From assembly GCA_015055805.1 (NCBI GenBank), contig SVHN01000008.1, positions 1 through 64,000 on the forward strand: a stretch of DNA of 64,000 bases, written 5' to 3'. Below, one piece after another: positions 19,819 to 28,434 of this stretch. Every line of letters starts with the position of its first letter. Position 1 is the first letter of the stretch. Source of the stretch: Clostridiales bacterium (GTDB lineage: Bacteria; Bacillota; Clostridia; Christensenellales; Borkfalkiaceae). A program made the position numbers and the translations under genes. The notes below the pieces were generated by a model. It was not told the origin of the DNA. It saw only the letters and a list, made by a program, of their open reading frames with translations, and made no database searches.

Positions 19819-19950
19819 ATGAAACTAAAAAAGTACGAAAACCCAACCGCAGAAATTGATATTTTCTGCAATGATGCAATTCTTAATTCTAATCAGTCTA
19901 CTATAGTTGATGATTGGACTGATTATGAAAATAAAGATGAGTTGTATTAG
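19819..19950 (+). CDS. small acidic peptide upstream of a surface protein (43 aa)
   Basis: A short gene with AGGAGG 10 bases before the ATG. The product is MKLKKYENPTAEIDIFCNDA followed by ILNSNQSTIVDDWTDYENKD and ELY: basic start, then acidic. It shares a pattern with the peptide at 52650: a basic start, Y-x-(x)P, then D-x-F, D-x-(I/V)-L-x-S and a DD-rich tail. The ribosome site of the next gene overlaps its stop codon, so the two should be translated together. No signal peptide or helix-forming hydrophobic core is seen. It could be a regulator, a chaperone-like partner, or a precursor peptide; the function is unknown. Confidence 0.65.
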   Translation: MKLKKYENPTAEIDIFCNDAILNSNQSTIVDDWTDYENKDELY

Positions 19951-19960
19951 GAGGTAAAAT

Positions 19961-22279
19961 ATGACTAAAAGAATTAAGAAATTTTTAACTTTTGTTACGT
20001 TGTTTGTGGCGTTTTTTGCCTTGTTAAGTGCTGCTGTATTTTCAGTTAAAGCGACGGGGAATATTTCATTAGAGGTAAACGACGTTGCCTTGCGTACCGT
20101 TAGTGATGCTAGTGGTAAATATGGTATAAGATATACTGCTACCGTGAACGGATACGATAGTGGAGCAATTTATGGTATGTATATCGTTCCCGCGGACTTG
20201 AAAGACGATCAAAATGAGTATAGAGAAGTTTTTGGCGAGCCTACGGAAAAAGACGGAGTGTATACGTTTATTTGCTCACTGACGGATATTCTGCCTAGTA
20301 ATACTAGCCGTCCTTTTATTGCTAAGGCTTTTGCAAGAGTAAATGAGCAAGACGTTGCAACTTCTGAATGGAGCGATGCAAAGTCGATCTATACCATTGC
20401 AACGCAAGCACTTGCCGACAAAAGTTATAATAAAGAAGGTGTAAGCGACTATTTGACGGGGGTGGTTAATACCGTTCACGGTGAAGGTAGCAATCTTCAA
20501 GGCAAATACGTTGTGGAATCAGTTAAAGTGGGAGAAACTGCCGTTGAAGACGTAAACGCGTTAGACTTCAATAAAGAATTTGTCATTTCGGCAACGGTGG
20601 TAAAAGAAGGCGATAATACGAAGAAATTGACGGCTTACCCAGTAGTTACCGTTGATAACGGTAAGGGCGACGTGACTGACGGCACGCTTAGTCAAGTTGA
20701 CGCTTACGGCAAATATAAGTTCGTTAAGAACGATATTTGTGACTTTACTCTTGGTTTTAATTTAGGCGATACCGTTAAAACTGTTGAAGATTGTAATCTT
20801 GATTCTTATAACGCAACCTTTAATCAAGACGGCAGCGTAACGCTTGAAGGAATGCAAGTTGGCGGGAAATTCAACGGAAAGGTAGTAAATGAAGGGAATT
20901 ATTCAGATGGTGAATACATTTGGACGAATGAACACGACTTGGGATATTATGCGTTAGAAGGTGAATACGGTGTAGGCACGTACGTGGACATTTATTTTAC
21001 GGGTAATAATATGCCTTATGTAATGTTCTTTGCGAATGAAATTAACGGAAATATAGGACAAGACGGCGGCAAAGGTGTTGTTTTATTCAACGGTGTGGTG
21101 CAGGACGATACCAAATTGCAAGATGGGAAGGAAGCAGGATATCTTCGTGGCGGGCAGATGATAGTGTATGGACCAAACAGAATGGATTCACGTGACTACA
21201 ATGGACAAGGCGATATGGACATGTATGTAAAAGGTATGGATAGTAATAATATCGTAGATGCAGACGTGTATAAAATGACGCAAATAGGTCTTCGCCAAAC
21301 GCCTGATACAAATTATAAATTTACAGTAGGAACTTATGAAGACTCAAACGGTCTTTTGGCACTAGATTTGGTTCTAATAGACGCAGATACCAAAATGATA
21401 CTACACAAGACGTCGATAACTTATTCGTCCAGTAGATCTGAAAATTATAAAATACCTGTTTCTAATCTTACTGCGGGTAACATAATTGTGTATTCAAGCC
21501 TAAAAGCAAGTTCTGGATCTAGCGACAGGTTTACAACGTTTAAAGTGAGTGAGCCTTATGTTCCAGAAACGGAAATTGTTACTAGAAATGCAGAAATTGC
21601 TGGGGGAAAAGTAACGTTAACTGCTGGCGGACACAATAAAGACGGTGTATTGGCTAGTGACGCGTGGTATTCTACGATTAGCAAGGCGTTCCCGAATAAT
21701 TATATAGGTTTTGACGGTGGCTATGAAGTAGGAAAATATATTGACTTTACTTTCACTGGCAATAATATGCCTATTGTTACGCTCTTTGCGAATGAAATTA
21801 ACGAGAGCATGGGGGCGGCGTTGCCTACGGCTACTGCAAGTGATCAAAAAACACAGACTGGCTATTTGATTTCCAATGGCGGTTTTTATAGTAACGAGTA
21901 CAAGATGTTCGAATTGACCGAATATTATTACGTTTTTGGACATAATAGAATTGATCAAACGTTAATGGCGAATAGTACTACGATAAACTCTAACATAAAC
22001 AAATATAAAACTGACGTTTCCTGTGTTAATTTAGAAGACGGCGTTAACTATAAATACGTAGTTGGAAGTAAAGTAGAAAGCGACAAAGTCGTTATAGTGT
22101 TCGAACTTTATAAATTAGAAGGTTCAACTTATACAGCACTTTATAAAGGAACTTACGATACGGGTAAGACTGTAAGTGAAGTTGAGGACCTTGGCGACAA
22201 CGTTATAGCTTATGCGGGGGTTAAGGGAAATAGCCTTGCAACGACGTTTGCTTACTCTGAGTTCTATACGATAGATTAA
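19961..22279 (+). CDS. secreted protein with GIRF domain and two GNNMP repeats
   Basis: A 772-residue exported protein; the signal peptide ends near VKATG and lacks a lipobox. Residues ~35-180 form a domain with the opening ALRTVSDASGKYGIRYTATV and IYGMYIVP, also present in the 1328-residue protein at 52784. Two copies of the GNNMP domain follow at about 265-525 and 535-770 (TGNNMPYVMFFANEING and TGNNMPIVTLFANEINE), the same repeat as in the lipoprotein at 14254. There is no sorting motif at the end, so it may bind the cell surface by other means or be released. It is followed by a strong terminator that closes the first transcript. Confidence 0.82.
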   Translation: MTKRIKKFLTFVTLFVAFFALLSAAVFSVKATGNISLEVNDVALRTVSDASGKYGIRYTATVNGYDSGAIYGMYIVPADLKDDQNEYREVFGEPTEKDGVYTFICSLTDILPSNTSRPFIAKAFARVNEQDVATSEWSDAKSIYTIATQALADKSYNKEGVSDYLTGVVNTVHGEGSNLQGKYVVESVKVGETAVEDVNALDFNKEFVISATVVKEGDNTKKLTAYPVVTVDNGKGDVTDGTLSQVDAYGKYKFVKNDICDFTLGFNLGDTVKTVEDCNLDSYNATFNQDGSVTLEGMQVGGKFNGKVVNEGNYSDGEYIWTNEHDLGYYALEGEYGVGTYVDIYFTGNNMPYVMFFANEINGNIGQDGGKGVVLFNGVVQDDTKLQDGKEAGYLRGGQMIVYGPNRMDSRDYNGQGDMDMYVKGMDSNNIVDADVYKMTQIGLRQTPDTNYKFTVGTYEDSNGLLALDLVLIDADTKMILHKTSITYSSSRSENYKIPVSNLTAGNIIVYSSLKASSGSSDRFTTFKVSEPYVPETEIVTRNAEIAGGKVTLTAGGHNKDGVLASDAWYSTISKAFPNNYIGFDGGYEVGKYIDFTFTGNNMPIVTLFANEINESMGAALPTATASDQKTQTGYLISNGGFYSNEYKMFELTEYYYVFGHNRIDQTLMANSTTINSNINKYKTDVSCVNLEDGVNYKYVVGSKVESDKVVIVFELYKLEGSTYTALYKGTYDTGKTVSEVEDLGDNVIAYAGVKGNSLATTFAYSEFYTID

Positions 22280-22287
22280 TTGAACTT

Positions 22288-22321
22288 AAACTAACCCCCT
22301 TGAAAAATAGGGGGTTAGTTT
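22288..22321 (+). terminator. strong terminator inside locus 1
   Basis: AAACTAACCCCC and GGGGGTTAGTTT pair perfectly over 12 bp around TTGAAAAATA. It separates the surface-protein part of the locus from the cytosolic enzyme part. The T-run is short, so some read-through is possible. Confidence 0.8.
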
Positions 22322-22361
22322 ACAAACTAAACTTGAATTGTATTACTATTAGGAGGTTTTT

Positions 22362-23822
22362 ATGGATTTTTATGGGTTTAGTGCACCAGGAACGGGAATA
22401 AATGCAGACGGATTACGCACGGAAAAAGCGTGGAAAGATTATTTTGATTGCGGGTTTAACGTTATGAATTTGACGGGTAAAAACAGTTATCGCGGTGAAG
22501 GATGGCAAGGGTCTAATACTCAAAAGTGCTTTGAATTTGCAAAAAATCTCGGCGTTAAAAAAATCATGATGGATGATAGTCGTATTTACGATTTAGCGGA
22601 CGATTATAAAGATAAGCTCGTTGGAGAATCGGAAGATTGCAGATTTAAGACAGAAGAGGAATTAGATGCATTTATTGAAGAGTGCATGAAAGAATATATT
22701 TTCGATCCATTGTTTTACGGTTTAAGACTTCGTGACGAGCCTCAATATTGCCATTTAAAAGCCTATGGCGAAACTTATCGTTCCATAAAAAGAGTTGCAA
22801 AAAAGTTAGGAAAAGATTACGTGCATATCGATATGAATTTATTACCCATATCTAGTGACGTATATAGGTCGTGTCCTGAACTGAAAGAACTTACAGCAAC
22901 TGAACTTTACACTAGATACGTTGAAGATTATCTTCGTGTTACTGAGGCTAACTGTATAAGCGTCGATAATTATCCCTATCATTTAACCCCATATGGTGGA
23001 CGCTTTTTTGAGGGATATTATTCGAATTTCCAAATACTTAAAAGAGCATGTGACAAGTATAATGCAAAGATGATTTTTGTTCTTGCCACGTTTGAGATGG
23101 AAGCCCCCGATGAAGGTGGACTTGCTGGATATAGACGGGTGGTGAACGTAAATGAAATGATGCTACAAATGAATTCTGCGTTAGGGTTTGGTGCGCAAGA
23201 AATCACGTTTTATACTTACGTAACTATGGCGTTAAGTCAAAAATCTCCGTTTCTATCGCGTGACGGGAGCTCGTGCATAACCAGTGATGGAACAAAAACG
23301 TGGATTTGGCATTATACGAAAGCGACAATACAGCACGCTAAAAAATTAGAAAAGGTATTAGAGGAGTATGCGTTTAAGGGGGCAAAAATTTTTTTGCACG
23401 AAAGTGTCAAAGCTATAGAGATACCATATTGTGCAGACTTGCCTGAAAATTTACGCACGGTAGAGTCCTATTATCTTTCTAGTTGGCCTAAAAAAATGCC
23501 TGACGGCAGCGTGACTACTGCGGATTTTGATAATAGTTATTTGGCAGATAGGCTAAAAGGAATAGAGTTCGATAAAGACGTTTTACTGTATACTCATTTT
23601 GAAAATAAACGAGACAGTTCACAAATGTTTATGTTTTTGAATATAAACGATAAGAGTTATAAGTTCAATCCTGCATCAATGAAGCTTAAAGTTGATTTTG
23701 GTGGCGAAGTTGACAAGATTAAGATGTTGAAAGAAAACGACTTTGAAGAAGTTAAAGTTCCAAACGGAACGTTAAAAACTGAACTTAGTCAGGGCGAAGC
23801 CGTGTGGGTTATAATAGAATAA
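22362..23822 (+). CDS. DEP-family cytosolic protein 1, putative glycosidase
   Basis: A 486-residue protein without a signal peptide, starting MDFYGFSAPG behind AGGAGG. It has the same barrel-like blocks as the lipoprotein at 18142: NVMNLTGKN, VKKIMMDDSRIYDL, FYGLRLRDEPQY (Asp125-Glu126), ISVDNYPYH, IFVLATFEME and the end LSQGEAVWVIIE. It is about 50 percent similar by eye to its neighbour at 23841, so the pair arose by tandem duplication. Being cytosolic, it would act on imported oligosaccharides. The exact reaction is unknown. Confidence 0.7.
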   Translation: MDFYGFSAPGTGINADGLRTEKAWKDYFDCGFNVMNLTGKNSYRGEGWQGSNTQKCFEFAKNLGVKKIMMDDSRIYDLADDYKDKLVGESEDCRFKTEEELDAFIEECMKEYIFDPLFYGLRLRDEPQYCHLKAYGETYRSIKRVAKKLGKDYVHIDMNLLPISSDVYRSCPELKELTATELYTRYVEDYLRVTEANCISVDNYPYHLTPYGGRFFEGYYSNFQILKRACDKYNAKMIFVLATFEMEAPDEGGLAGYRRVVNVNEMMLQMNSALGFGAQEITFYTYVTMALSQKSPFLSRDGSSCITSDGTKTWIWHYTKATIQHAKKLEKVLEEYAFKGAKIFLHESVKAIEIPYCADLPENLRTVESYYLSSWPKKMPDGSVTTADFDNSYLADRLKGIEFDKDVLLYTHFENKRDSSQMFMFLNINDKSYKFNPASMKLKVDFGGEVDKIKMLKENDFEEVKVPNGTLKTELSQGEAVWVIIE

Positions 23823-23840
23823 AAGATTAAGAGGTTACTA

Positions 23841-25313
23841 ATGGATTTTTATGCTTACAGCGCGCCTGGAGCGGGAACAAATGCAGACGAATTAAGGTCA
23901 ATTTCAGCATGGGGAAAATACGTTGATTTAGGACTTAACGTGTTTATGTTAACTGGTAAAAATGGATTTTTTGGAAATGACTGGGAAAATTCCAACACAA
24001 AAAAATGCTTTGATATTGCAGAAAAATTGGGTTGTAAAAAAGTTATTCTAGATGATTTTAGATTATATAATCTTATTATGATGCACAAAGACAAACTTGT
24101 GGGGGATAGTACTGACTGCAGGTTCAAAACTCAAGACGAATTAGAAAATTTCGTTAGAGATTGCATGAAACCATATATAAATAATAAGTTGTTTTATGGC
24201 ACACGTATGGATAGTGAACCGTTTTATAACGAGAAAAATTCTTTTTCCGCCTTATATAAAGCGATAAAAAAAGTTGCAAAGGAATATGGGAGAGAAAATT
24301 TATTTATCGAACTTAATTTGAAACCATTCACTAGTGATTTTAGTGTTTCTTGCAATAGTGTAAAAGAGTTAAAAGGCTTAGAGCCAGCTAAAGCGTATGA
24401 AAAATACGTGTGTGATTATTTGGATATATGTGAGGCAGATTGCGTATGTATAGACAATCATCCGTTTAGACCGTCGCCTACAGGTGGAAGATTCTTAGAG
24501 GGTTATTATATAGGTTATAAAATAATTGCCGAAGTGTGCGCTAGGAAGAATATACGTCTTGCAATAACCATTTCGACTTTTGAAATGGAGAATTTAACTG
24601 GCTCTACTTCGCTTGGATATAGACGCGTTGCTACGGTAAACGAAATGATGTTGCAGATGAATTCTGCGTTGGCGTTCAGTGGGCGTGAGGTAGGGTTTTA
24701 TACCTTTGTAAATCCCTGTATAAAACAGTCAGTCTATACGGCAAGAGATGGGAGCTCTTTAATTACTTCTTCTGGCGAAGTTACCAGCAGTTATTATTTT
24801 GCCCAAACGGCAATTGAGCATGCGAAAAAACTGGGAGAGGTACTCTTGGATTACAAATATGAAGGTTCGTCTCTTTTTGTACACGAATCCTTAAATAAAT
24901 TACAATTAGTTAATTCTGGAGAAATCAACAAACAATATAAAACTGTTAAATCCGTATATTTAGAGAGTTGGCAAGTTTACGGTAAAGACGGAAAAAAACT
25001 AAAGTCAAATTTTAATAATGATTTCGAGTTTTGTGACGTTGAAAGCATAGATTATGATAAAGATGTTTTATTGATTACTCAGCAAGGTAAAAAAGACGGC
25101 AAAAGCAAAATATATGCATTCATAAATGTAGTTGACCGTTCTTATAAAACCAACGCATCAAATATGAATCTAAACATTAAATTTAAATCAAACGTTAAAA
25201 AGGTTAGGTTTTATAAGGAAAAAGAATTTGAAGAAATATCACTATTTGACGGTGTTTTTAAAACTTCACTTTCTTCAGGCGAGGCGGTATGGATATTACC
25301 TATAGAAGAATAA
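23841..25313 (+). CDS. DEP-family cytosolic protein 2, putative glycosidase
   Basis: A 490-residue tandem paralog of the preceding gene, 18 bp downstream. Key blocks are CKKVILDDFRLYNL, FYGTRMDSEPFY (the Asp of the Asp-Glu pair is replaced by Ser, the Glu kept), VCIDNHPF, LAITISTFEME and LSSGEAVWILPIEE. The DEP-to-SEP change could alter substrate or mechanism, so one of the pair may not be a retaining substrate-assisted hydrolase. There is no signal peptide. Probably co-transcribed with the esterase that follows. Confidence 0.7.
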   Translation: MDFYAYSAPGAGTNADELRSISAWGKYVDLGLNVFMLTGKNGFFGNDWENSNTKKCFDIAEKLGCKKVILDDFRLYNLIMMHKDKLVGDSTDCRFKTQDELENFVRDCMKPYINNKLFYGTRMDSEPFYNEKNSFSALYKAIKKVAKEYGRENLFIELNLKPFTSDFSVSCNSVKELKGLEPAKAYEKYVCDYLDICEADCVCIDNHPFRPSPTGGRFLEGYYIGYKIIAEVCARKNIRLAITISTFEMENLTGSTSLGYRRVATVNEMMLQMNSALAFSGREVGFYTFVNPCIKQSVYTARDGSSLITSSGEVTSSYYFAQTAIEHAKKLGEVLLDYKYEGSSLFVHESLNKLQLVNSGEINKQYKTVKSVYLESWQVYGKDGKKLKSNFNNDFEFCDVESIDYDKDVLLITQQGKKDGKSKIYAFINVVDRSYKTNASNMNLNIKFKSNVKKVRFYKEKEFEEISLFDGVFKTSLSSGEAVWILPIEE

Positions 25314-25324
25314 AGGAGATAAAT

Positions 25325-26365
25325 ATGGAAGTTAACGGACTTAAAGCACGAGATTTGTTGGTAAAAAAGACTAGACCAAAACTAGCCTATAATCAAGACG
25401 TTAATTATAACGTTTGGAGAAAACAAGTAAAAGAAAAATTACACGAATTATTAGGGTTTGACGTTATAGAAGAAAACGCTTGCCCTCTAAATTATGAAAT
25501 AGAATACGCGAAACAGAAAAAAGGATATGAAGAAATTCGTTTTTTGTTTGAAAGTGAATACGGCTCCATCGTGCCGTGCTATCTTTTAATTCCTGATACG
25601 AAAAAAGAAAAGTATCCTGTAGTAATAACATTACAAGGACATTCTTCTGGTGCGCATAATTCCGTAGGCATTCCCAAGGTTGATAATGAAAAATATGCAA
25701 TGGGGAGAGGTGCTTTTGCAATTCAAGCTGTAAAACAAGGATACGCTGCACTTGCAATAGAGCAGAGAGCAATGGGTGAGCGTCGTGCTATGAACGAACA
25801 CTTAAGGCGAGTATCACTTAGACCTGAAAGTGCGCCGTGTTATTATGAGCAGATGACTGGATTTATGCTAGGTAGAACGCTTATTGGTGAAAGATGTTGG
25901 GACATAAGTAGGGCGATTGATATCTTATCTAATTTCCCAATGTGTGATACTGAAAGAATTGCAATAACTGGTAATTCAGGGGGCGGAACTGCATCTTATT
26001 ACGCAGCGTGTTGTGATAACCGCATAAAGATATGTGCGCCGAGTTGTTCATTTTGTCCTTATCCAGAATCAATACTTAGATTTTATCATTGTTCTTGCAA
26101 TTACATACCGTCTGCATACAGATATTTTGATATGCAAGATTTAGCCTGCTTAATTGCACCTAGACAATTAGTTATAGTTGCGGGAACTTACGATACGGGA
26201 TTTTTGATTGAAGGGGTTGAGCGTGGTTACGAAACGGTCGAAAAGATATTTGAGCATTCTGGATATAAAGAAAATTGCCGTCTTATCGTTACAGAAGAAG
26301 AACATTGGTGGTGTGAAGATATAATGTGGCAGGCAATAAAGGAAGAATTTATTAAATTAGGGTGA
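25325..26365 (+). CDS. alpha/beta-hydrolase esterase (acetylxylan esterase/dienelactone-like)
   Basis: A 346-residue cytosolic serine hydrolase. The nucleophile elbow is GNSGGG (about residues 216-221, Ser218), the oxyanion segment is VVITLQGHSSG, and the His of the triad is in VTEEEHWW near the end. It resembles the acetylxylan esterase/abhydrolase_7 group that deacylates carbohydrates. The frame is open from 25289, but the ATG at 25325 follows AAGGAGATAAAT and lies after the stop of the upstream gene, so I choose it. Confidence 0.82.
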   Translation: MEVNGLKARDLLVKKTRPKLAYNQDVNYNVWRKQVKEKLHELLGFDVIEENACPLNYEIEYAKQKKGYEEIRFLFESEYGSIVPCYLLIPDTKKEKYPVVITLQGHSSGAHNSVGIPKVDNEKYAMGRGAFAIQAVKQGYAALAIEQRAMGERRAMNEHLRRVSLRPESAPCYYEQMTGFMLGRTLIGERCWDISRAIDILSNFPMCDTERIAITGNSGGGTASYYAACCDNRIKICAPSCSFCPYPESILRFYHCSCNYIPSAYRYFDMQDLACLIAPRQLVIVAGTYDTGFLIEGVERGYETVEKIFEHSGYKENCRLIVTEEEHWWCEDIMWQAIKEEFIKLG

Positions 26366-26368
26366 CGT

Positions 26369-28420
26369 ATGAAATTTATATGGGCAGACAGTAGAGTAGA
26401 TACAAACGTACAAATTAATTTCAAATTAAATTTAGAAAAACCTTGCGATAAAATTAAAATTTGTGCAGCAGATTTTTTTAGGGTTTTTGCGGATGGGAAA
26501 CTCATATCCTATGGCCCGTGCAGAACTGCTGAAGGATTTTGCAGACCTAAAACGGTAAAATTAAAAGACGCAAAAGAGGTATGTGTTTCAGTATTATCCA
26601 ACCACAGGGCGGCTTTTTGTTGTGATTTTCAAAAGCCTTATTTTGCGGCAGAAGTTTATTGTGGAGAAAAAATTCAGTACGATACTGAAGATTTTATTGC
26701 GTACAAGAATATATGCAAAATAAAAGATGTTCCCAGATATAGTTGTCAAAGGGGATATCTTGAAGTATACGATTTTGTAAATTTTAACGAAGAACAAGTT
26801 GAAACTTACTGTGTAGAATCGCCAATTTTAATTTCGGAGTTGAAAGAAGTTTGTTCTTACAAAGAAATTATGCCCAAAAGGACAGAAGAGTTTAGTGATT
26901 CTTTTTACGCTGTAAAAAAACCATGGTGGACCGATAATCCATACCATAGGGTAATTTATAGCGTTTTTGATATAGAAAAAGATTTCTTAAAAAGGATAGA
27001 AAAAGAAGATTTTTATTGTCAAAAGTTTGTTTTTGACGTTGAAAAAACAGGACTGTTTCGTTTGATTATAAATTCAGAAGAAAAAGTTGATGTGTTTATA
27101 ACTTTTGAAGAAATGCTACCAGACGGAAACTGGATTTTTGGTCGTTCTGGATGTAATGATTTAGTCGCTATTAAGGCTAAGGCAGGGAAAACAGAGGTTG
27201 TTTGTTCTGAACCGTACGCCCTAAAATATGTAAAGGTGTATACGAGTGTTAAGGCGAAAATAGACTTATCGTTAATTTTAATACAGAATGATACCGTTGA
27301 GTGTGTCAAGATTGAGGGGAATGATAGAATAAAAACGATTTTTGAGGCTGCGCGCAATACTTTCAGTCAAAACGCAGTGGATATTTTTATGGATTGCCCG
27401 GGAAGAGAGCGAGCTGGTTGGCTATGTGATACCTTTTTCACTGCTAAATCCGAATTGTTGTTTACAGGTAAAAACGATATTGAAAAGGCGTTCTTGGAAA
27501 ATATTTTGATTGCAGACGTATCAGAAATTGCAAAGAACATGATTCCAAAATGTTTCCCTTCTCAACACGTTACGGGGGAATATATTCCCAACTGGGCAAT
27601 GTGGTTCGTTGTAGAACTAAAAGATTATTTGATTCGCACAGGTGATCGTGAACTAATTGAAAAGGCCAAAGAAAAAGTTTACGGAGTAGTAGAGTTTTTT
27701 AAAAAATATTTAAACGAGTATGGACTTTTAGAAAATCTTGAAAGTTGGGTTTTCATAGAGTGGAGTATATGCAATTCAAAAGAATATATTGAGGGTGTTA
27801 ATTTTCCATCGAATATGTTATATTCACTCATGCTTGATGCGGTAGATTATTTGTATGGCGATATTGGGTTAAAGGAGCAAGCTTTAAATATGCGTAAGAG
27901 TATTAAAGAGTTATCCTTTAACGGTGAATTTTTCTGTGATAATGCAACACGTAACAATAACGGCGACTTGGTGGTGCAAAAAAATCATATAAGTGAGACT
28001 TGTCAATATTATGCGCTGTTTACGGGCATTGATTGTTCCTTAGAATATAAAAATAAAATTAAAAAGCAATTTGGACCGTTTAGAGAAGACGAGTATCCTG
28101 AAGTAGGCAGAAGCAATATGTTTATAGGTAATTATTTAAGGTTGTTCTGGCTTTACGAAGAAAAGGAGTTCGATGCAATTATAAAAGAGTCGGTCGGGTA
28201 TTTTTACGATATGGCAAAAAAGACGGGAACGCTTTGGGAGCATAATAATTCTAAAGCAAGTTGTAATCATGGGTTTGCATCGGTTATTGCTGTGTTGCTT
28301 TTAAGTGTTACGTTAGGCTATCAAGGCGTAAAGGACGGAGAAGTTATATTCAGCAAGGAAAAAGATAGACTTAATAGTTACGGACTTAAGGCAACATTTG
28401 ATTATAAGAAAAGCAAATAA
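26369..28420 (+). CDS. GH78-like alpha-L-rhamnosidase family protein
   Basis: A 683-residue cytosolic protein. A beta-rich N-terminal part (~1-320) precedes an (alpha/alpha)6 barrel with MDCPGRERAGWLCDTFFTA (about 337-355), the counterpart of the GH78 block DCPTRERxGWTGDA, and WVFIEWS at about 457, where GH78 has its W-x-DW segment. The final block LWEHNNSKASCNHGFASV fits the family's TLWE...H. The usual Asp after GW appears as GWLCD, keeping one acid. Substrate may not be rhamnose. Three bases separate it from the esterase stop. Confidence 0.8.
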   Translation: MKFIWADSRVDTNVQINFKLNLEKPCDKIKICAADFFRVFADGKLISYGPCRTAEGFCRPKTVKLKDAKEVCVSVLSNHRAAFCCDFQKPYFAAEVYCGEKIQYDTEDFIAYKNICKIKDVPRYSCQRGYLEVYDFVNFNEEQVETYCVESPILISELKEVCSYKEIMPKRTEEFSDSFYAVKKPWWTDNPYHRVIYSVFDIEKDFLKRIEKEDFYCQKFVFDVEKTGLFRLIINSEEKVDVFITFEEMLPDGNWIFGRSGCNDLVAIKAKAGKTEVVCSEPYALKYVKVYTSVKAKIDLSLILIQNDTVECVKIEGNDRIKTIFEAARNTFSQNAVDIFMDCPGRERAGWLCDTFFTAKSELLFTGKNDIEKAFLENILIADVSEIAKNMIPKCFPSQHVTGEYIPNWAMWFVVELKDYLIRTGDRELIEKAKEKVYGVVEFFKKYLNEYGLLENLESWVFIEWSICNSKEYIEGVNFPSNMLYSLMLDAVDYLYGDIGLKEQALNMRKSIKELSFNGEFFCDNATRNNNGDLVVQKNHISETCQYYALFTGIDCSLEYKNKIKKQFGPFREDEYPEVGRSNMFIGNYLRLFWLYEEKEFDAIIKESVGYFYDMAKKTGTLWEHNNSKASCNHGFASVIAVLLLSVTLGYQGVKDGEVIFSKEKDRLNSYGLKATFDYKKSK

Positions 28421-28434
28421 AAGGAGACATTTAG

